Source of the DNA: Rickettsiales bacterium
GTDB taxonomy: Bacteria > Pseudomonadota > Alphaproteobacteria > Rs-D84
Assembly (NCBI GenBank): GCA_031279085.1
Contig: JAITJD010000002.1
Coordinates: 1 to 54,817, forward strand
Direction: 5' to 3'
Length of the DNA: 54,817 bases
The notes under the pieces are model-generated. The model made no database searches, was not told the origin of the DNA, and was given only the letters and a program-made list of their open reading frames with translations. This document shows, piece after piece, positions 40,619 to 48,774 of the stretch (the first letter of the stretch is position 1; each line of letters starts with the position of its first letter). The position numbers were made by a program, and so were the translations under genes.

Positions 40619-41292
40619 CCTGCACATAGGGCGTTTTGGCCGGCAGATAAAGCCAGATATTTTGGAGATTCTGTACGCGCCTTGTTTTTTTTCTGGTATC
40701 GCGTGATGATTGTTTCAGCTTTAATGTTAATGTATTTAAGCTTTGTCTTTTTCGCCTGTTCCAAAATCCAGTCAAAATAGCCGTAATGGTCGGTTCCGAT
40801 TACTATCTCTCCATCCGGCGCAAGGCGTTTCGCCAATAAGTTCAGAAATTCCGCGGACAACAGGCGGCGCTTTTCGTGCCGCGCCTTGGGCCAGGGATCG
40901 GGATGCAGGACATAAATTTTATCAAAAGCAAAATTCATGGTTCTCAAAAGGTCGTTATTGTTTAATAATTTCCGAACATCTTCCGGCCAGATTCTGATAT
41001 TTTGATATTCTGGCTTTATTTCATTTTTATCATCGGTCATTGCGCTCAGCAATGACGCGACGCCGTTTATGAATGGTTCCGCGCCTATAATTATTGAATC
41101 CGGATTGGCAAGCGCGAGTTCGCGCAGATGCTCGCCGGATCCGAATCCGATTTCAAGCATGGTGTTTTTACCGGCCTTTTCGTTATTTTTTGGCAAAAAA
41201 GCCGGCAATAAATTTTCAACCAGCCATTGCTGGCGCGCCGAAAGTTTCTTGCCATACCGTCGGCCGAAAGTTTTTATTTCTTGGTTTTCCAT
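40615..41292 (-). CDS. trmB: tRNA (guanine-46-N7)-methyltransferase
   Basis: A 225-residue SAM-dependent enzyme that makes m7G46 in tRNA. SAM-binding motif I is LEIGFGSGEHL (about 46-56), the acidic GAEPF follows, and the catalytic and substrate region is VLHPDPWPKARHEKRRL with GTDHYGYFDWI near the C terminus. Length is normal. A TATAAT on the minus strand (41305-41300) lies 7 nt before the ATG, so the message is likely leaderless or nearly so. It is divergent from gltX with overlapping promoters. Confidence 0.94.
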   Translation of the reverse strand: MENQEIKTFGRRYGKKLSARQQWLVENLLPAFLPKNNEKAGKNTMLEIGFGSGEHLRELALANPDSIIIGAEPFINGVASLLSAMTDDKNEIKPEYQNIRIWPEDVRKLLNNNDLLRTMNFAFDKIYVLHPDPWPKARHEKRRLLSAEFLNLLAKRLAPDGEIVIGTDHYGYFDWILEQAKKTKLKYINIKAETIITRYQKKNKARTESPKYLALSAGQNALCAG

Positions 41293-41340
41293 GTTTTTTA
41301 TTATAAAATCGTTTTTATGTTAAAACAAGGTTTAATAAGC

Positions 41341-42921
41341 ATGAGAGCAGGATTATCAAAAAATTTAATATCCCGAATATTGGGCGGAGCGCCGAAATAT
41401 ACTATCGCGGAATTGGAGGAAAAATTCCCTCCGCGCAATCTGCCTGATGGCGCAATGACAACGCGTGTTGCGCCCAGCCCAACGGGTTTTATGCATTTGG
41501 GAACTCTTTATCAGATGCTGATTGCTAAAAAGCTTGCACAGCAATCAGATGGGGTATTTTATCTGCGTATTGAAGACACGGATACAAAACGCGAAGTAAA
41601 AGGTGCCGTAGATATTATCCTGAGATGCGCCCGCGAATTCAAGTTGCAACCAAACGAAGGGCCGGAACAAGGCGGTAATTACGGACCTTATTTTCAGAGC
41701 GAGCGCAAAGAAATTTATCATTCCGTAGCGGCAGAATTGCTGGCGGACGGCAAAGCTTATCCCTGCTTTTTGACATCGGATGAAATGGATAAAATTCGCG
41801 AACAGCAAAAGGCCGCGGGCTGGGCGACCGGAATCTATGGCGAATGGGCCCGTGATCGTGATTTGACGGCTGATGAAATAATACAACGTTTAGAAAATGG
41901 AGAAATTCCGTCTGTTCGTTTGTATTCGACGGGCGATAAAGACCAAAAAATTTTCTATAACGACAAAGTTCGCGGCCGTCTGGCTTTTCCTGAAAATGAA
42001 GAGGATATTGTTTTAATCAAATCAAACGATGGCTTGCCGACATATCACTTTGCACATTTATGCGATGATCATTTTATGCGGACTACATTGGTGCAAAGGG
42101 GCGAAGAATGGCTGCCTTCGCTGAATCTGCATTTGCAGTTATTCCGAATGATGAATTGGCAAAGCCCGGATTATATCCACGTCGCGACAATCAACAAGTT
42201 GGATGATGAAACGGGCAATTCCCGCAAATTATCCAAACGCACAGACCCGGAAGCGAACACATTAAAGTATCTGGAAGCCGGCTATCCGACCGAATCGGTT
42301 CTGAATTATTTGTACAATATCGTTGCCAGCGGCTATGAGGAAGAAAAGGCAAAAAAACCAGAAACTGATATTTGGAATTATCCGCTGAAAATAAAAAAAA
42401 TCCCAACCAGTTCGGCATTATTCGGCATGAAAAAGCTGGAATGGTGGGCGCGTGAGTTTATCGCGACTCTGCCGGTTGGCGAACTGGCCGCGCGAATCGT
42501 CTCGTGGGCAAAGGAATACAGTCCGGAATGGTCGAAACGAATCGCCGAACATGAAGATTATCTGACTAAAATTCTGGCGATCGAGCGCGATAATCCCAAA
42601 CGTATCCGCAAGGATTTTATCACATGGGGGCAGACGTTGGAAGAGGTCGCATATTTCTTTGACGACTTGTTCGCGCCGAACAAGGATTTCAAATATGATA
42701 AAAACGCGCTGGATGCATTCAGCCGCGGGTTTGACGAAAATGACGACAAAGACACTTGGTGGGCCAAGATTCAAAAAATCGCCGCCGATCTGGGGCTTAA
42801 AAACGGCGATGTCGCAATGTCTCTGCGCGTCGCGCTGACCGGCCGTACCAATACTCCGGACCTGTATTCGATAATGCGGGTGATGGGCGGGGCAAGGGTG
42901 CGCGAAAGAATAGGGCGGTAG
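41341..42921 (+). CDS. gltX: Glutamyl-tRNA synthetase, clostridial-type
   Basis: A 526-residue class I synthetase charging tRNA-Glu. The HIGH-type motif is PSPTGFMHLGTLYQ, and KMSKS-type is RKLSKRTDPEA. The phrases QSDGVFYLRIEDTDTKREV, GNYGPYFQSERKEIYH, YGEWARDRDLT and LPTYHFAHLCDDHFMRTTLVQRGEEWL follow the GluRS branch I know from Clostridia rather than the usual alphaproteobacterial enzyme, and the first about 500 bp are AT-richer than neighbouring genes. Lateral acquisition is likely. ATG 41341 has AAGG 10 nt upstream; ATG 41317, 8 nt after a TAAAAT box, is an alternative leaderless start. Another GluRS or a GatCAB system may exist elsewhere. Confidence 0.92.
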   Translation: MRAGLSKNLISRILGGAPKYTIAELEEKFPPRNLPDGAMTTRVAPSPTGFMHLGTLYQMLIAKKLAQQSDGVFYLRIEDTDTKREVKGAVDIILRCAREFKLQPNEGPEQGGNYGPYFQSERKEIYHSVAAELLADGKAYPCFLTSDEMDKIREQQKAAGWATGIYGEWARDRDLTADEIIQRLENGEIPSVRLYSTGDKDQKIFYNDKVRGRLAFPENEEDIVLIKSNDGLPTYHFAHLCDDHFMRTTLVQRGEEWLPSLNLHLQLFRMMNWQSPDYIHVATINKLDDETGNSRKLSKRTDPEANTLKYLEAGYPTESVLNYLYNIVASGYEEEKAKKPETDIWNYPLKIKKIPTSSALFGMKKLEWWAREFIATLPVGELAARIVSWAKEYSPEWSKRIAEHEDYLTKILAIERDNPKRIRKDFITWGQTLEEVAYFFDDLFAPNKDFKYDKNALDAFSRGFDENDDKDTWWAKIQKIAADLGLKNGDVAMSLRVALTGRTNTPDLYSIMRVMGGARVRERIGR

Positions 42922-42937
42922 GCGAAAAGGACAATAA

Positions 42938-43027
42938 ATGGCAAAACAGAGTGATAACTCAAAGTTAAGCAAATTTATGAGAAATCTTATGAACGATATC
43001 CCGGTCAAAAGTCTGACAGCATATTAA
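42938..43027 (+). CDS. Putative 29-residue peptide after gltX
   Basis: MAKQSDNSKLSKFMRNLMND... begins 16 nt after the gltX stop, with a good AAAAGGA 7 nt upstream. It is soluble, Lys/Ser/Asn-rich, with no recognised motif. The ribosome site argues for translation; its short length leaves doubt. Confidence 0.4.
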   Translation: MAKQSDNSKLSKFMRNLMNDIPVKSLTAY

Positions 43028-43097
43028 TAGAGAATTATATTATGATAGATTATGAGTTATGTGAGTCTATGAATGCATGGAGAAAAAGGAAAGTAAA

Positions 43098-43844
43098 ATG
43101 ACAAAATCTACAAAAATCGTGAGGCAGAAATTAAAGGAAGTCAAAAAGAACGGCCGCGCGTGGGGATTGCTGAAAGTCCTGCGGGCAACCGGATTATTCC
43201 GCTGGGAGCGCGAGCCGACAAAGTCCGAATGGGTGCTGGATATCCTGACGCACGGAATCGGAATCGGACTGGCTATCGCGGGACTGACATTGCTGGTCGT
43301 GTTCGCGGTATTAAAACAAGACCCGTGGGCGGTGGTCTCGTGCGCCATATTCGGCCTGACCATGTTCACATTGTATTTCGGCAGCACAATGTGCCACGCT
43401 ATGATAGGCCAGAAATCCGAATGCTTTTTCGAAGTTTGGGATTCAGTCGCGATTTATGCCTTGATAGCCGGCACATACACGCCGTTTTGTTTGGTGAATC
43501 TGCGCGGAGGATTGGGCTGGACGGTGTTCGGAATCCTGTGGGCGATCGTGATTATCGGCGCGGTTATGAAGATTCGAAATCCAAAGCATCAGCCGAAATG
43601 GATTGTTGCGCTGTATCTGGTTATGGGCTGGATCGTGCTGTTTATTCTGCCTTGGATGGTCAAATATGTTCCGGCGCGCGGATTGTGGTTCATATTGGCG
43701 GGCGCGCTGTCTTATTCGCTGGGGGTAATATTCTATTTGTGGCGCAAGATGAAATATTCCCACATGATATGGCATCTGTTCGTCATCGGCGGCACGGTGT
43801 GCTTTTTCTTCGCCGTCTTGTTCGGCTCCATCATAGATTTTTAA
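43098..43844 (+). CDS. Hemolysin III / PAQR-family membrane protein
   Basis: A 248-residue protein with seven hydrophobic segments. The PAQR/HlyIII motifs are visible: STMCHAMIG in the second helix region (S-x3-H), D in VWDSVAIYALIAGTYTPF, and the C-terminal HMIWHLFVIGG (H-x3-H), residues that coordinate a metal in this family. Bacterial members are linked to membrane homeostasis rather than true hemolysis. ATG 43098 is chosen for AAGGA 7 nt upstream; ATG 43077 would add seven residues. The N terminus is basic and cytoplasmic. Confidence 0.9.
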   Translation: MTKSTKIVRQKLKEVKKNGRAWGLLKVLRATGLFRWEREPTKSEWVLDILTHGIGIGLAIAGLTLLVVFAVLKQDPWAVVSCAIFGLTMFTLYFGSTMCHAMIGQKSECFFEVWDSVAIYALIAGTYTPFCLVNLRGGLGWTVFGILWAIVIIGAVMKIRNPKHQPKWIVALYLVMGWIVLFILPWMVKYVPARGLWFILAGALSYSLGVIFYLWRKMKYSHMIWHLFVIGGTVCFFFAVLFGSIIDF

Positions 43845-43877
43845 CCAGTCTTGATTTTTTGTTCTTGGTGCTCTAAA

Positions 43878-44069
43878 ATGCAGGTTATGAGTAAGTCGTT
43901 AAAAGATTCTTTGTCGACGAAAGAAATATTGCGCAGCTATGTGCCGGCATTGAAATTGCTTGTTGCCTTGATGATTCTGGGCGGAATTGCTGATTTGGCA
44001 GAAGGCAAAAAACCATATGAAAATGTTATGAAGCACTTTCAAATTAAAAAGACTGAAATTAAACGATGA
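43878..44069 (+). CDS. Small single-pass membrane protein
   Basis: A 63-residue protein (from ATG 43878; ATG 43887 is equally possible) with one hydrophobic helix around LKLLVALMILGGIADLA and a basic C terminus. A TAAAAT box lies right before ATG 43878, so a leaderless message is possible. No family recognised; coding is supported by the frame being open and its position between two genes, which is modest evidence. Confidence 0.45.
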   Translation: MQVMSKSLKDSLSTKEILRSYVPALKLLVALMILGGIADLAEGKKPYENVMKHFQIKKTEIKR

Positions 44070-44101
44070 AACATTTATTTATTCTTTTCACGACCACAAC
44101 G

Positions 44102-44120
44102 ACCCCGTCGGGGGTATAAA
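44102..44120 (+). terminator. Possible hairpin terminator before thrS
   Basis: ACCCCGTCGGGGGT (CCCC/GGGG stem) is followed by ATAAATTT, only weakly T-rich. A TATAAT at 44149-44154 then serves thrS. Confidence 0.4.
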
Positions 44121-44200
44121 TTTCTATTGCGGTTTTCCGCACATCAAGTATAATCATTAATATTAAAAAAACAGTATGCTGAATACAAAAGGTTGTTGAA

Positions 44201-45943
44201 ATGTCAGACAATGAATATCCAATTGAATTATTGCGTCATTCGCTGGCGCATGTCATGGCGGCGGCTGTGCAGAAACTTTGGCCTGATGTCAAGTTCGCCG
44301 GCGGCCCGGCCATAGAAAACGGTTTTTACTATGACTTTGATTTGGAACATAAAATAACCGAAGCGGATTTTCCGACGATTGAAAAAGAAATGAAGGCGCT
44401 GATAAAATCCGACGGCAAGTTCGTCCGGCGCGAAGTGTCATTGGATGAAGCCAAAGAAATATTCAAAGACCAGCCGTATAAAATGGAGTGGCTGAACGAA
44501 TACGAGGCGTCGGGCGAAAAGCTGTCTGTGTACGATTTCCGCGGCTTTACTGATTTGTGCCGTGGGCCGCATGTGGAATCTTCCAAAGAACTTCCGCGCG
44601 ACGGATTCAAAATCCGCTCCGTTGCTGGCGCTTACTGGAAGGGCGATTCAAAGAATAAAATGTTGCAACGGATTTATGCGGACGCTTTTGCAACCTCCGC
44701 CGAATTGGAAGAATTCCTGAAAATGCAGGCCGAAGCCGCCGCGCGCGACAATCGCAAGCTGGGGCGCGATATGGACTTGTTTCACTTTGAACCGGAATAC
44801 GCCCCTGGCGCCGTATTTTGGCATGATAAAGGCTATCGCATTTATCGCCGCCTGATCGAATATGTCCGCTATCGCCAGGAAAAGGCCGGATATCAGGAAA
44901 TATCCACTCCATCGGTCATGGACAGAAGCTTGTGGGAAATTTCCGGCCACTGGGCAAAATATGGCGAGCATAATTATTCGGGCAAAACCCAAGACGGCAA
45001 GACTTTCTGCGTAAAGCCGATGTCTTGCCCGGGCGGCATGCTGGTGTATGCGCAGGGAATAAAATCTTATAAAGACCTGCCGCTGTATCTGGCCGAATTC
45101 GGCAAAGTGAACAGATATGAGGCCGCCGGCGGCCTGGCGGGGCTTATGCGGGTTCGCGAATTCACCCAGGACGACGCGCACATATTTTGCACCGAAGATC
45201 AATTAGAGGCCGAAGTTGTCAAAGTGTTGCGCTTTATCAAGGATATTTACGGCAAATTCGGATTTGATAAAATCAGCATGAAACTGGCGACCCGCAAAGA
45301 ATCGGAATTTCGAATCGGCGACGATTCAATTTGGGATAAAGCCGAGGACGCTTTGAAAAACGCCTTGGATAAAAACGGAATCGAATACGAAATCGCCGTG
45401 GGCGACGCCGCCTTTTACGGCCCCAAGATTGACAACTATCTGAAAGATTCAATGGGGCGGGTATGGCAGTGCGGAACGGTGCAGCTGGATATGAATCTGC
45501 CCGAACGATTCGATTTGTCTTATGTCGGCGAAGACGGCCAGCGCCACAGGCCGATAATGCTGCATCGCGCGATGCTGGGGTCGATAGAGCGCTTTATGGG
45601 AATCCTGCTGGAATCCACGAGCGGGAATCTGCCGCTGTGGCTGTCGCCGGAGCCGGTCGTCGTCGCGCCCATATCTAATAATTACGATGATTATGCGAAT
45701 TCGGTTGTGGACGCGCTGGCATCGGCGGGCGTTCGCGCGCGCGCGGATTTGCGCGCGGAAAAAGTGAACTATAAGATTCGTGAGCTGTCTTTGGCCAAAA
45801 CCCCGATAATTGCAGTCGTCGGCGAAAAAGAGCAGGCGGATAAAACTGTTACTCTGCGCCGTTTGGGAAATGAAAAACAGGAAACTATTTCTCTGGACGA
45901 ATTCGTCGCGCAAATGAAAGAATCGGTAAAAATGCCGGAATAA
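44201..45943 (+). CDS. thrS: Threonyl-tRNA synthetase lacking the TGS domain
   Basis: A 580-residue class II synthetase. It begins directly with the editing domain (RHSLAHVMAAAV, the HxxxH site, at residues about 12-16), so the N-terminal about 60-residue TGS domain of the usual bacterial enzyme is missing. The catalytic core has the Zn ligand Cys in KPMSCPGGM, motif 2 region MRVREFTQDDAHIFCTED, and motif 3 RPIMLHRAMLGSIERFMGIL. The anticodon-binding domain ends the protein. The start is firm: AAAGG 9 nt upstream and a TATAAT further up (44149-44154), with no open frame that could supply a TGS. Confidence 0.94.
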   Translation: MSDNEYPIELLRHSLAHVMAAAVQKLWPDVKFAGGPAIENGFYYDFDLEHKITEADFPTIEKEMKALIKSDGKFVRREVSLDEAKEIFKDQPYKMEWLNEYEASGEKLSVYDFRGFTDLCRGPHVESSKELPRDGFKIRSVAGAYWKGDSKNKMLQRIYADAFATSAELEEFLKMQAEAAARDNRKLGRDMDLFHFEPEYAPGAVFWHDKGYRIYRRLIEYVRYRQEKAGYQEISTPSVMDRSLWEISGHWAKYGEHNYSGKTQDGKTFCVKPMSCPGGMLVYAQGIKSYKDLPLYLAEFGKVNRYEAAGGLAGLMRVREFTQDDAHIFCTEDQLEAEVVKVLRFIKDIYGKFGFDKISMKLATRKESEFRIGDDSIWDKAEDALKNALDKNGIEYEIAVGDAAFYGPKIDNYLKDSMGRVWQCGTVQLDMNLPERFDLSYVGEDGQRHRPIMLHRAMLGSIERFMGILLESTSGNLPLWLSPEPVVVAPISNNYDDYANSVVDALASAGVRARADLRAEKVNYKIRELSLAKTPIIAVVGEKEQADKTVTLRRLGNEKQETISLDEFVAQMKESVKMPE

Positions 45944-45965
45944 TTATGCTAAAAAAGGATAACCC

Positions 45966-46106
45966 ATGAAGAAAATCACACTTTGCGTTTTGCTGATTGC
46001 GATTTGCGCCCTTGGCGCATGCGCCCAAAGCTGCGAGACGGAGCCGATTGTGGAGCAAAATCACAAGCTGATTGTTCCTCCGAACTTTGGAAACCAGCCG
46101 AAATAA
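45966..46106 (+). CDS. Small lipoprotein, DUF3035/BamF-like tail
   Basis: A 46-residue protein, MKKITLCVLLIAICALGAC..., with a lipobox LGAC (Cys at residue 19), so it should be acylated and anchored in the envelope. The end HKLIVPPNFGNQPK recalls the LxVPPxFxLRPP tail of DUF3035 proteins, the group that includes the alphaproteobacterial BamF lipoprotein, but it is much shorter. It lies 22 bp after thrS. Coding is supported by the classic lipoprotein signal; the BamF link is tentative. Confidence 0.65.
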   Translation: MKKITLCVLLIAICALGACAQSCETEPIVEQNHKLIVPPNFGNQPK

Positions 46107-46131
46107 ATTTGTTAATTCTTGTTTGTTATGA

Positions 46132-46137
46132 TATAAT
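46132..46137 (+). promoter_or_regulatory. Extended -10 promoter of the SPOR gene
   Basis: TGATATAAT with TATAAT at 46132-46137, 27 nt before the ATG at 46165; GGGGGAA is the ribosome site. Confidence 0.55.
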
Positions 46138-46164
46138 CATTAAAAAAGATGACGGGGGAATATC

Positions 46165-46863
46165 ATGAATAATGAAAACGACAGTTTGGATTTGCTGGAC
46201 CTTGATACTGATGAAACTTTGGATGTCTTGCCGGAAAGCAGTCCGCTGACCGCCCCGAGGGCCAGAAAGCCTTGGCTGCTGATGGTGGTCGGATTATTGG
46301 TGATTGTGCTTGCGACTTACATCATAGTTCGGACTATCGGCTCTGACAACAGCTCTTTTGTGGAAATAAATTTAGATACGCCAGAGGCTGTAAAGCTTGG
46401 CGAAACAGACGGACAAGCGGCGGAGCCCTTGATTATTCCGCCATTGCAATCAGCCCCGCCGCAAAAGGCGGAGCCTTCGCACGCGACGCCCGGCGTTCCG
46501 GTACGTGAAATCACTGACCGCAAGGAAGTCAGATTTAATCCGGATAAGCCGTCTGCAAAAACTAATAATACCATCGCAAAGCCAAAGCCGACTGTGAAAT
46601 CAAAACCGGCGGCGGCATCCGGCGGCTGGTATGTTCAATTCGGGTCGTACAGCACGCGCCATTTGGCGGAAGTCGCGCAGAAAAAAATCAAATCGCGGCA
46701 TTCAAGTCTGTTTGAAGGCAAACAATTTGTGATTTTGGCGGCGGTTTTGCCTAACGGCACCACGACATACAGATTGCGGGTCGCCTTTTCAAACTCGTCC
46801 GAAGCAAACGGATTCTGCCGCAATGCGAAATCCGACGGACTGGATTGCTATGTCGCGAGATAA
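46165..46863 (+). CDS. SPOR-domain membrane protein
   Basis: A 232-residue bitopic protein: acidic N terminus, one helix (about 34-54, PWLLMVVGLLVIVLATYIIV), a Pro/Ala-rich periplasmic linker and a C-terminal SPOR domain (about 152-232, GGWYVQFGSYSTRHLAEVAQ...TYRLRVAFSNSSEANGFC). SPOR domains bind denuded peptidoglycan at the division septum, so a role in division or wall remodelling is likely. It lies 10 bp before tatA. Confidence 0.88.
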   Translation: MNNENDSLDLLDLDTDETLDVLPESSPLTAPRARKPWLLMVVGLLVIVLATYIIVRTIGSDNSSFVEINLDTPEAVKLGETDGQAAEPLIIPPLQSAPPQKAEPSHATPGVPVREITDRKEVRFNPDKPSAKTNNTIAKPKPTVKSKPAAASGGWYVQFGSYSTRHLAEVAQKKIKSRHSSLFEGKQFVILAAVLPNGTTTYRLRVAFSNSSEANGFCRNAKSDGLDCYVAR

Positions 46864-46873
46864 GGAGTAAGAA

Positions 46874-47134
46874 ATGAGAGCGGGTTTTTGGGAAATACTT
46901 TTAATAGTTGTGCTGGTTTTAATCTTATTCGGACACTCGAAAATCCCGGATTTGATGAAGAATCTTGCCAACGGCATAAATATATTCAAGAAAGAGCTGA
47001 AAGGCGGCAATGCCAAGAAAGATGACAAAGCCGCAGCCGCAAAGCCGTCTGCCGCAGAAAAATCAGCGACCTCATCCGCAAAGCTTGCATCTGCCAAGCC
47101 CGTTAAAAAGAAGCCGGCCGCTAAGAAAAAATAG
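46874..47134 (+). CDS. tatA: Twin-arginine translocase subunit TatA
   Basis: An 86-residue protein with one N-terminal helix (FWEILLIVVLVLILFGHSKIP, the FG-x-x-KIP hinge), an amphipathic helix (DLMKNLANGINIFKKELK) and a Lys/Ala-rich tail, the TatA/TatE pattern. It forms the pore for folded proteins. AAGGAG is 6 nt before the ATG. tatB and tatC are not in this window. Confidence 0.92.
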   Translation: MRAGFWEILLIVVLVLILFGHSKIPDLMKNLANGINIFKKELKGGNAKKDDKAAAAKPSAAEKSATSSAKLASAKPVKKKPAAKKK

Positions 47135-47138
47135 GACA

Positions 47139-47154
47139 ATGGCTGCTATATGTC
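47139..47154 (+). repeat. ATGGCTGCTATATGTC repeat, copy 1
   Basis: This 16-bp sequence directly follows the tatA stop. It recurs at 48759-48774 (identical) and 49781-49796 (one mismatch). The copies bracket the two genes 47198 and 48773. Confidence 0.75.
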
Positions 47155-47197
47155 TTTTTTTTATTGCCTGAGGATAACCAAAGGACTGCTGGGCGCG

Positions 47198-48373
47198 CTA
47201 TTTCCATAATGCGGGGATATTCGCATAGTCGGATAAATTGAGGGTGTTTTTGTATATCTGTATAACATTATCTTCCGTTGCGTCGGGCCAGATATCGTAA
47301 AGGTATTGCCCGCCGATTTTCGCCGACGGCCCGGTCAGACCGGGACAGTCAGCAAATGCATAAGTGAATGCTCGGGTGGGGAGCGGATCGGATGTTTCAA
47401 TTCCATCGAATAATCCGTCGCCTATGCCGGTCAGACCGGGGCAATTCTGAAAGGTTCCATTAAAATCCCATCCTTTCAAAGAACCCTGTATACCTGAAAA
47501 TAAATTTCCCGGAATCTGGCCGGTCAAATTTTTATTTCCTTGGAAAACACGTTCCATCATGGCATATGCGGGCGGGCCTTGGAGTCCGGCAAACAGATTT
47601 TCCGGAATTTCGCCGGTGAAATCCGTGTCATAGAATATATACGCAAACATCCATTCTATCGGCGCGCCGCGCAGCCCCGCAAATAAAGTTTCGGGAATCG
47701 GTCCGCTTAAATTTGAACAAAGGGCAAAAGTTTTCATAAATCGCGGCGCACCGGCCACCGTGTTGCTCAAGATTGGGAACACTTCGCCCAAATCGCCGTA
47801 AATTCTTCGAACTTTGCTGCAATCGTCAGAAAACGAAATTGCATGGTTGCCCCAACCATAGCCAGTCGTATAACCGGTCGCCGGCCCGTTTATGGTGACC
47901 CGATAATTCCGCGCTGCTGCGTAAGTGTGCGAGTAAACATCTTCCAATGTATCGGTCTTTATCATAACTTCCTTGCTTCCGTCGCCCCAACTAATCGTAA
48001 AAGTTCCCTTGGCGGTTATCTTGAAGCTGAACGAGCCCGCATTTTCCAGCAATAGGCCGAATCCGCGGGTCTGCTTGATTAAATCTCTTATATATTCGGC
48101 TGCTTTCAAAGAATCTATTGTATTTGGCAGCGCGATGTCGGAAGACGCATAGTTCGTTGCCGTTTCGTTTAGAATTTCGTTTGCGCGATCAATTTGCAAA
48201 AGTACGTATTTGGCCGATGCAACCCTTGAATCAATTATGCCGGGTTCCAATGGCACCGCCAACCCATGGACGTCAGTGATTGTATCGTGAATGTATTTGA
48301 CCGAAGCGATTTTGGCTTGAGCGCCACAAAATGATGAAAAAATAAGTAAGAATATCGACAAAAGAGTGCGCAT
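47198..48373 (-). CDS. Secreted LRR-like surface protein
   Basis: A 391-residue protein with signal peptide (RTLLSIFLLIFSSFCGAQA-K), an AKIASVKYIHDTI segment, a beta-rich domain (FTISWGDGSKEVMIKT, with the WGDG of PKD-like or surface proteins) and a series of degenerate repeats: LSGPIPETLFAGLRG, FTGEIPENLFAGLQG, LTGQIPGNLFSGIQG, LTGIGDGLFDGI. These resemble LxGxIP-x-x-LF leucine-rich-repeat units. Two upstream start codons compete; ATG 48373 has AAGGAG 7 nt upstream, ATG 48379 only 1 nt, so 48373 is chosen. It lies behind leader RNA copy 4. Probably adhesive (inference). Confidence 0.75.
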   Translation of the reverse strand: MRTLLSIFLLIFSSFCGAQAKIASVKYIHDTITDVHGLAVPLEPGIIDSRVASAKYVLLQIDRANEILNETATNYASSDIALPNTIDSLKAAEYIRDLIKQTRGFGLLLENAGSFSFKITAKGTFTISWGDGSKEVMIKTDTLEDVYSHTYAAARNYRVTINGPATGYTTGYGWGNHAISFSDDCSKVRRIYGDLGEVFPILSNTVAGAPRFMKTFALCSNLSGPIPETLFAGLRGAPIEWMFAYIFYDTDFTGEIPENLFAGLQGPPAYAMMERVFQGNKNLTGQIPGNLFSGIQGSLKGWDFNGTFQNCPGLTGIGDGLFDGIETSDPLPTRAFTYAFADCPGLTGPSAKIGGQYLYDIWPDATEDNVIQIYKNTLNLSDYANIPALWK

Positions 48374-48395
48374 TTCCATCTCCTTGGAAATATTG

Positions 48396-48560
48396 CCCGC
48401 CCTGCCATGGGCAAGGTGGGTTGGAGGCTAGAAACAATTCTTTGTGAAATTGTGCTGCGTATTCAAAATATTAAGCAACCCTCCAACCAGACAGCTGGAG
48501 TGTTTCGTCAGAACTGACGCACAAAGAAAGGGCTTCTAGACCCTGCCGCACAACCGTGCG
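48396..48560 (-). ncRNA. Structured leader RNA, copy 4 (putative switch)
   Basis: Read on the minus strand: 5' hairpin CGCAC-GGTT-GTGCG (48560-48547); hairpin AGGG/CCCT (48544-48529) with loop TCTAGAAG; P2 CGTCA-GTTC-TGACG (48519-48506); P3 CTCCAGC/GTTGGAG (48500-48481, one G-U pair); P4 TGCT/AGCA (within 48478-48453) enclosing AATATTTTGAATA; P5 CAATT/AATTG (48452-48435); TTCTAG (48433-48428), complementary to CTAGAA of the first loop; CCTCCAACCC (48427-48418), repeating the P3 5' strand; and an 11-bp stem with one mismatch, loop CAT (48420-48396). It has no T-run, so this copy may act on translation instead. A TATAAT lies at 48574-48569. Confidence 0.72.
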
Positions 48561-48772
48561 ACCCTTGGATTATAACATAGAGCGGAAAATAATAAAAGAA
48601 AATAGTATGAAAGCGGCGGTCAATATCGTCATCAATACGAGTAATTTTTTAATTCGTCGCCGCGAATAGCCCGGGTAATAAAAAATTACCTTACTGAAAA
48701 AACAAAACCCGCAACCTAATTAGGCTTGCGGGGCATTGTTTTTAATTTGCCAATTTCTATGGCTGCTATATG
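48561..48772. other. Non-coding stretch between leader 4 and the GNAT gene
   Basis: It contains the leader 4 promoter (TATAAT on the minus strand, 48574-48569), an AT-rich segment, the GNAT terminator at 48705-48739, and repeat copy 2 at 48759-48774. No gene seen. Confidence 0.5.
48705..48739 (-). terminator. Terminator of the GNAT gene
   Basis: On the minus strand, a CCCGCAA / TTGCGGG stem (loop GCCTAATTAGG) is followed by TTTTGTTTTTT. It lies just after the 3' end of the minus-strand GNAT gene. Confidence 0.75.
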
Positions 48773-48774
48773 TC
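48759..48774 (+). repeat. ATGGCTGCTATATGTC repeat, copy 2
   Basis: Identical to copy 1; it overlaps the stop codon of the GNAT gene. With copy 3 it shares a longer match, TTTCTATGGCTrCTATATGTC. Confidence 0.75.
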
